Shown: positions 5,411 to 8,195 of the stretch, piece by piece | Layout: each line of letters opens with the position of its first letter | Numbering within the stretch: position 1 is the stretch's first letter | Assembly: GCA_046732795.1 (NCBI GenBank) | Contig: JBKPNV010000391.1 | Span: 1 to 8,195, forward strand | DNA length: 8,195 nt | Direction of reading: 5' to 3' | DNA from: Gp6-AA40 sp046732795 | GTDB lineage: Bacteria > Acidobacteriota > Vicinamibacteria > Vicinamibacterales > UBA2999 | Translations under genes and position numbers: made by a program | Notes under the pieces: model-generated | The model's input: only the letters and a program-made list of their open reading frames with translations | Database searches by the model: none | Told to the model about the DNA's origin: nothing

Positions 5411-7022
5411 GAGCAGAGTGCCATTTCCCGTTAACGATCAGAATAAGACGTACCTTCCGGGTTCTCCAGAACGAGCGGAGCTCAAGGCGAGGCTCGCGCA
5501 GATGGCGGGCGAGCGCATCGACATCCCGCTGGTGATCGGCGGCTGCGATATCCGGACGAGTCACACCGAGCAGGCGGTGATGCCGCACAACCATCGCCAT
5601 GTGCTGGCCGATTGGCACGCGGCCGAAGCCGCGCACGTGCAGCAGGCGATTGACGCGGCGCTCAGGGCGCGGCGGGAATGGGCGAGCTGGCCGCTCGAGG
5701 ATCGGGCCTCGGTATTTCTCAAGGCTGCGGAACTCCTGACCACGACCTGGCGCTCGATTCTGAACGCGGCCACGATGCTTGGCCAGTCCAAGACCGTGAT
5801 TCAGGCGGAGATCGATTCGGCGTCGGAACTGATCGACTTCTGGCGATTCAATCCGCACTACGCGCAGGAGCTGTACGAGGAACAGCCGCTCAGCAGCCAC
5901 GTGATGTGGAACCGTGTCGAGTACCGGCCGCTCGAGGGATTCGTCTATGCGGTCACGCCATTCAACTTCACGTCGATTGGCGGGAACCTGCCAACGGCCC
6001 CTGCGCTGATGGGCAACACGGTCATCTGGAAGCCGGCCTCGAGCGCGATGCTGAGCGCGCATTACATCCTCGAGCTGCTCGAGGCCGCCGGCCTGCCCCC
6101 CGGCGTGATCAATCTCGTTGCCGGCAACCCGGCGCAAATCTCTGAGATCGTGCTCGACTCGCCGGATCTGGCGGGGATTCATTTCACCGGGAGCACCGGC
6201 GTTTTCAACTCAATGTGGAATCGCGTCGGCGCCAACATCGGCCGATACCGCAGCTATCCGCGCCTCGTCGGTGAAACCGGCGGCAAGGACTTCATCCTTG
6301 CGCACCCATCCGCCGGTATCCAGGAACTCGCGGTCGCCATCGTCCGTGGAGGGTTCGAGTATCAGGGACAGAAATGTTCGGCCGCGAGCCGTGTCTATGT
6401 GCCGCAGTCGTTGTGGCCCGAAGTCAAGGATCGCGCCGTGGCGATGATGCGCGAGGTCCGCATGGGCGACGTGGCTGATTTCCGCACGTTCATGGGCGCG
6501 GTGATCGATCGCAAGTCGTACACGAAGATCAGCGGCTACCTCGAAGACGCCAGGCAGAATGCGAATGTGGTTCAGGGCGGCGGCACGCAAGGCGAGATCG
6601 GTTACTTCGTCGAACCGACGCTGATTGAAACCACCGACCCTGGATACCGATTGATGTGCGAAGAAATTTTCGGTCCGGTCGTCACGGCGTACGCCTACCC
6701 GGACTCGAAGTGGAGTGAGACGCTGGAGGTCGTCGATCGCACTTCGCCGTATGCGCTGACCGGCGCGATCTTCGCGCGCGATCGCGCGGCGGTCAGAGAA
6801 GCGTCGAACGCGCTGCGCAACGCGGCCGGAAACTTCTACATCAACGACAAACCCACCGGGGCCGTCGTCGGTCAGCAGCCATTTGGCGGCGCGCGTGCCT
6901 CGGGGACCAACGACAAGGCGGGCTCGAAAATGAACCTGCTGCGCTGGGTCAGCGCACGGGCGGTAAAAGAGACCTTCTCACCTCCGCATTCGCACACCTA
7001 CCCGTACATGAGCGAGGAGTGA
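5409..7022 (+). CDS. pruA: 1-pyrroline-5-carboxylate (glutamate semialdehyde) dehydrogenase
   Basis: This complete 537-residue enzyme oxidises L-glutamate gamma-semialdehyde/1-pyrroline-5-carboxylate to glutamate with NAD+, the second step of proline (and part of arginine) catabolism, in the cytoplasm. The N-terminus VPFPVNDQNKTYLPGSPER (4-22) is the usual opening of this family, which supports the ATG at 5409. Marks of an active aldehyde dehydrogenase are TPFNFTSIGGNLPTAPALMG (183-202), the cofactor-loop FTGSTGVF (259-266), the catalytic Glu in ETGGKD (E289), the nucleophile in GQKCSAASR (C323), EEIFGPV (418-424) and NDKPTGAVVGQQPFGGARAS (479-498). Length fits the monofunctional form (similar to mitochondrial ALDH4A1 and Thermus P5CDH), not the long PutA fusion; no proline dehydrogenase gene is in the window. 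No good Shine-Dalgarno precedes the ATG. TATTCT (5391-5396) is a weak -10 candidate, giving a very short leader. The start codon overlaps that of the divergent fusion gene. Confidence 0.96.
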   Translation: MSRVPFPVNDQNKTYLPGSPERAELKARLAQMAGERIDIPLVIGGCDIRTSHTEQAVMPHNHRHVLADWHAAEAAHVQQAIDAALRARREWASWPLEDRASVFLKAAELLTTTWRSILNAATMLGQSKTVIQAEIDSASELIDFWRFNPHYAQELYEEQPLSSHVMWNRVEYRPLEGFVYAVTPFNFTSIGGNLPTAPALMGNTVIWKPASSAMLSAHYILELLEAAGLPPGVINLVAGNPAQISEIVLDSPDLAGIHFTGSTGVFNSMWNRVGANIGRYRSYPRLVGETGGKDFILAHPSAGIQELAVAIVRGGFEYQGQKCSAASRVYVPQSLWPEVKDRAVAMMREVRMGDVADFRTFMGAVIDRKSYTKISGYLEDARQNANVVQGGGTQGEIGYFVEPTLIETTDPGYRLMCEEIFGPVVTAYAYPDSKWSETLEVVDRTSPYALTGAIFARDRAAVREASNALRNAAGNFYINDKPTGAVVGQQPFGGARASGTNDKAGSKMNLLRWVSARAVKETFSPPHSHTYPYMSEE

Positions 7023-7027
7023 CGTGA

Positions 7028-7158
7028 GTGCTCGGTCCTTCGTGCTTGGCCCGTTCTGTGGTCGAAGGTCCTCTGAGCCACGCCGCCCACGTAGCGGACC
7101 AAGGACTCAGGACTACAGGACCGACCAAGCACCAAGCACCAGAACCAAGGACTCAGAA
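7028..7158. repeat. Degenerate heptamer tandem repeats in two opposed blocks
   Basis: The gap between the convergent pruA and phosphotransferase genes is low-complexity sequence with a 7-base rhythm. Units 7096-7158 read GGACCAA, GGACTCA, GGACTAC, AGGACCG, ACCAAGC, ACCAAGC, ACCAGAA, CCAAGGA, CTCAGAA. Units 7028-7048 read GTGCTCG, GTCCTTC, GTGCTTG, which are the same type on the other strand: GTGCTTGG (7042-7049) is the complement of CCAAGCAC (7125-7132 and 7132-7139), and TCGGTCCT (7032-7039) of AGGACCGA (7117-7124). The complementary pairs are not properly nested, so this is not one clean hairpin. Short tandem heptamers are known as dispersed intergenic repeats in cyanobacteria; relation to those is not implied. 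I see no coding frame of credit in it. Confidence 0.55.
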
Positions 7159-7163
7159 CAGGG

Positions 7164-8063
7164 CTACACATCGTCGGCCAGAACTGCGGCAACGGTTCTC
7201 TGGCCGATGTCCGCCATGAGCGGGTTGTCGAGCGAGTTCACGAGATACGCCACACCCAGAGAGACGGCCCACCCGCGCGCGCGACGCCACAACCCATCGT
7301 CATCCCAGAGCATCGTGCGATCGACAGCGGCGCGAAACCGAGCGCGCACACCGGCGGGCCACATCATCCACGCGACGGCCAGGTCGACGGCCGGATCGCC
7401 TGCCGTGATATCGCCGAAATCGATCACGGCCGCGAGTTCCCGGCCGCTGACCACCAGGTTGCCAGGGTGAAGATCGGCATGCAGCCAGACGGCGGGGCCG
7501 CCCCACGCTGGAGCAGCAAGCGCCGCACCCCACACCAGCAGCGCAGATTCCTGCTCGAGCCATTGACCGCAGTATTGCAGTCGCTCGATGAAGACCTCCG
7601 AACGCGATGACAACGACGTGCGAAACGGGTTCTCCGGAGCATCCGGCGGCGCCGGCCGATGGAGTGCCGCGAGGAACGCGGCGAGGCGAATGGCCATGGA
7701 CTCGGTGTGGCCGGTCGTCAGCGTTGCTGCCGTTTCGCCACCGAACCACGGCACCACCGACCATGACCAGGGGAACCCGCACCCTGGCCGTCCAACCCTC
7801 ACGGGAGCCGGCACAGGCAACGGAAGGTGTGGCGCAAGCACTGGTAACCAACGTTGTTCGTGTTCGACCAGGCTTGCCGCCATCTGGCGGCGAGGCAGTC
7901 GTACGAGAAGGTCGTCGCCAAGGCGAAACAGCGTGTTATCCCATCCTTCGCCGGCCTGAACCAGCGGCAGCGACGAAAGATCTTCGTGCTGCTCTCGCAG
8001 GAGTTCCCGCACGAGCGTCGTGTCGATCGGGACTTCCGCGGCGGGCATTCGTTGAAGCTTCAT
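7164..8063 (-). CDS. APH-family phosphotransferase (aminoglycoside-phosphotransferase-like kinase)
   Basis: This 299-residue cytoplasmic protein has the protein-kinase-like fold of the aminoglycoside/choline kinase family (APH). Evidence is an N-lobe with AGEGWDNTLFRLGDDLLVRLP (37-57, glycine loop and strand 3, Arg instead of Lys at the usual ATP-lysine place, as often seen in this subgroup), the Brenner motif HADLHPGN (195-202, catalytic D197, Mg ligand N202), and the second metal site IDFGDITAGDPAVDLA (214-229, D215). The family phosphorylates a hydroxyl of a small molecule; many chromosomal members do not act on aminoglycosides and their substrates are unknown, so resistance should not be assumed. 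The ATG at 8063 is the only usual start near the N-terminus apart from M6; the frame stays open upstream without another start codon. No clear Shine-Dalgarno is visible. It converges on pruA and diverges from the zinc-ribbon gene. Confidence 0.9.
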   Translation of the reverse strand: MKLQRMPAAEVPIDTTLVRELLREQHEDLSSLPLVQAGEGWDNTLFRLGDDLLVRLPRRQMAASLVEHEQRWLPVLAPHLPLPVPAPVRVGRPGCGFPWSWSVVPWFGGETAATLTTGHTESMAIRLAAFLAALHRPAPPDAPENPFRTSLSSRSEVFIERLQYCGQWLEQESALLVWGAALAAPAWGGPAVWLHADLHPGNLVVSGRELAAVIDFGDITAGDPAVDLAVAWMMWPAGVRARFRAAVDRTMLWDDDGLWRRARGWAVSLGVAYLVNSLDNPLMADIGQRTVAAVLADDV

Positions 8064-8135
8064 GGACAGTGAGAACAGTATCGCTGCTTCGATGTCCGAC
8101 GGATCGCCCGTGACGCGATACCCTACAATCTGGCT
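8064..8135. promoter_or_regulatory. Divergent promoter region with -10 box TACAAT for the zinc-ribbon gene
   Basis: The 72 bases between the phosphotransferase gene and the cysteine-rich gene hold TACAAT (8124-8129) on the plus strand, five of six matches to the sigma-70 -10 box. Its expected transcription start, seven bases after the box, is 8136, exactly the G of the GTG start codon. No good -35 lies 16-18 bases upstream. For the phosphotransferase on the minus strand GATACT (8082-8077) is only a weak -10 candidate. Confidence 0.45.
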
Positions 8136-8195
8136 GTGTCCCTTCGAGCCGCCTCGTGCCCCGAGTGTGGTGAAGACTATGAAACGTGCGCTCCT
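8136..8195 (+). CDS. Cysteine-rich, zinc-ribbon-like protein (5' end only)
   Basis: A plus-strand frame starts with GTG at 8136 and runs to the window edge, giving 20 codons: MSLRAASCPECGEDYETCAP. CPECG is a typical zinc-knuckle half, and a third cysteine follows six residues after it. The opening resembles small bacterial proteins with an N-terminal zinc ribbon, perhaps the DUF5946 group, but that is from memory and the fragment is too short to be sure. The start is supported by the TACAAT box placed for a leaderless transcript. No Shine-Dalgarno is present, which agrees with leaderless translation. The function is unknown. Confidence 0.55.
   Translation, partial: MSLRAASCPECGEDYETCAP

Noticed and set aside
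5304..6182. Long minus-strand open frame (292 codons) opposite pruA
   Set aside because: It lies antisense to a well-conserved pruA and also overlaps the fusion gene in another frame. It is Arg/His-rich without recognisable motifs, the usual shadow in GC-rich DNA.
7096..7158. Heptamer block as a CRISPR array
   Set aside because: Units are only seven bases long and contiguous, without spacers, and no cas gene is nearby.
7164..8063. Phosphotransferase as an aminoglycoside resistance gene
   Set aside because: Only family-level motifs are visible. Chromosomal APH-like kinases act on many substrates, and nothing nearby suggests a resistance island or mobile element.

Overview
The window is GC-rich, densely coding bacterial DNA, apparently chromosomal. 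Its best taxonomic clue is the partial gene at the left edge. It encodes a secreted protein of a type I remember as heavily expanded in Acidobacteriota, especially the Vicinamibacteria. The dispersed-repeat style of the gaps between convergent genes fits that, but the assignment is an inference.

Layout, left to right. (1) 1-776, minus strand: partial gene for the secreted family protein, with signal peptide and a strong Shine-Dalgarno; its 3' end lies off the window. (2) 881-2275, plus: complete MATE-family efflux transporter, divergent from gene 1. (3) 2276-2421: gap between convergent genes, holding a REP/BIME-like pair of opposed palindromes and a perfect hairpin that ends on the next gene's stop codon. 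(4) 2422 to about 3486, minus: MFS transporter with an intact motif A but a disturbed 5' end; the natural N-terminus is in frame yet cut off from any usual start codon by a TGA. (5) 3515-5410, minus: a 631-residue protein that joins an aldo/keto reductase, a T4/PNKP-type polynucleotide 5'-kinase and a HAD domain with a damaged active site; this is the most unusual object here. (6) 5409-7022, plus: complete monofunctional 1-pyrroline-5-carboxylate dehydrogenase (pruA) whose ATG overlaps the ATG of gene 5 on the opposite strand. (7) 7023-7163: gap between convergent genes with degenerate 7-base tandem repeats in two opposed orientations. (8) 7164-8063, minus: APH-like phosphotransferase. (9) 8136-8195, plus: first 20 codons of a cysteine-rich, zinc-ribbon-like protein, probably translated from a leaderless mRNA.

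Genes 5 and 4 are probably one transcription unit on the minus strand, since the gap between them is below 30 bases. pruA is read divergently from them with no intergenic space. The other genes look like single units, and no common pathway is evident: there are two transporters, a proline/glutamate catabolic enzyme, a small-molecule kinase and a putative nucleic-acid end-processing fusion. I see no tRNA, rRNA, CRISPR array, transposase or phage gene.
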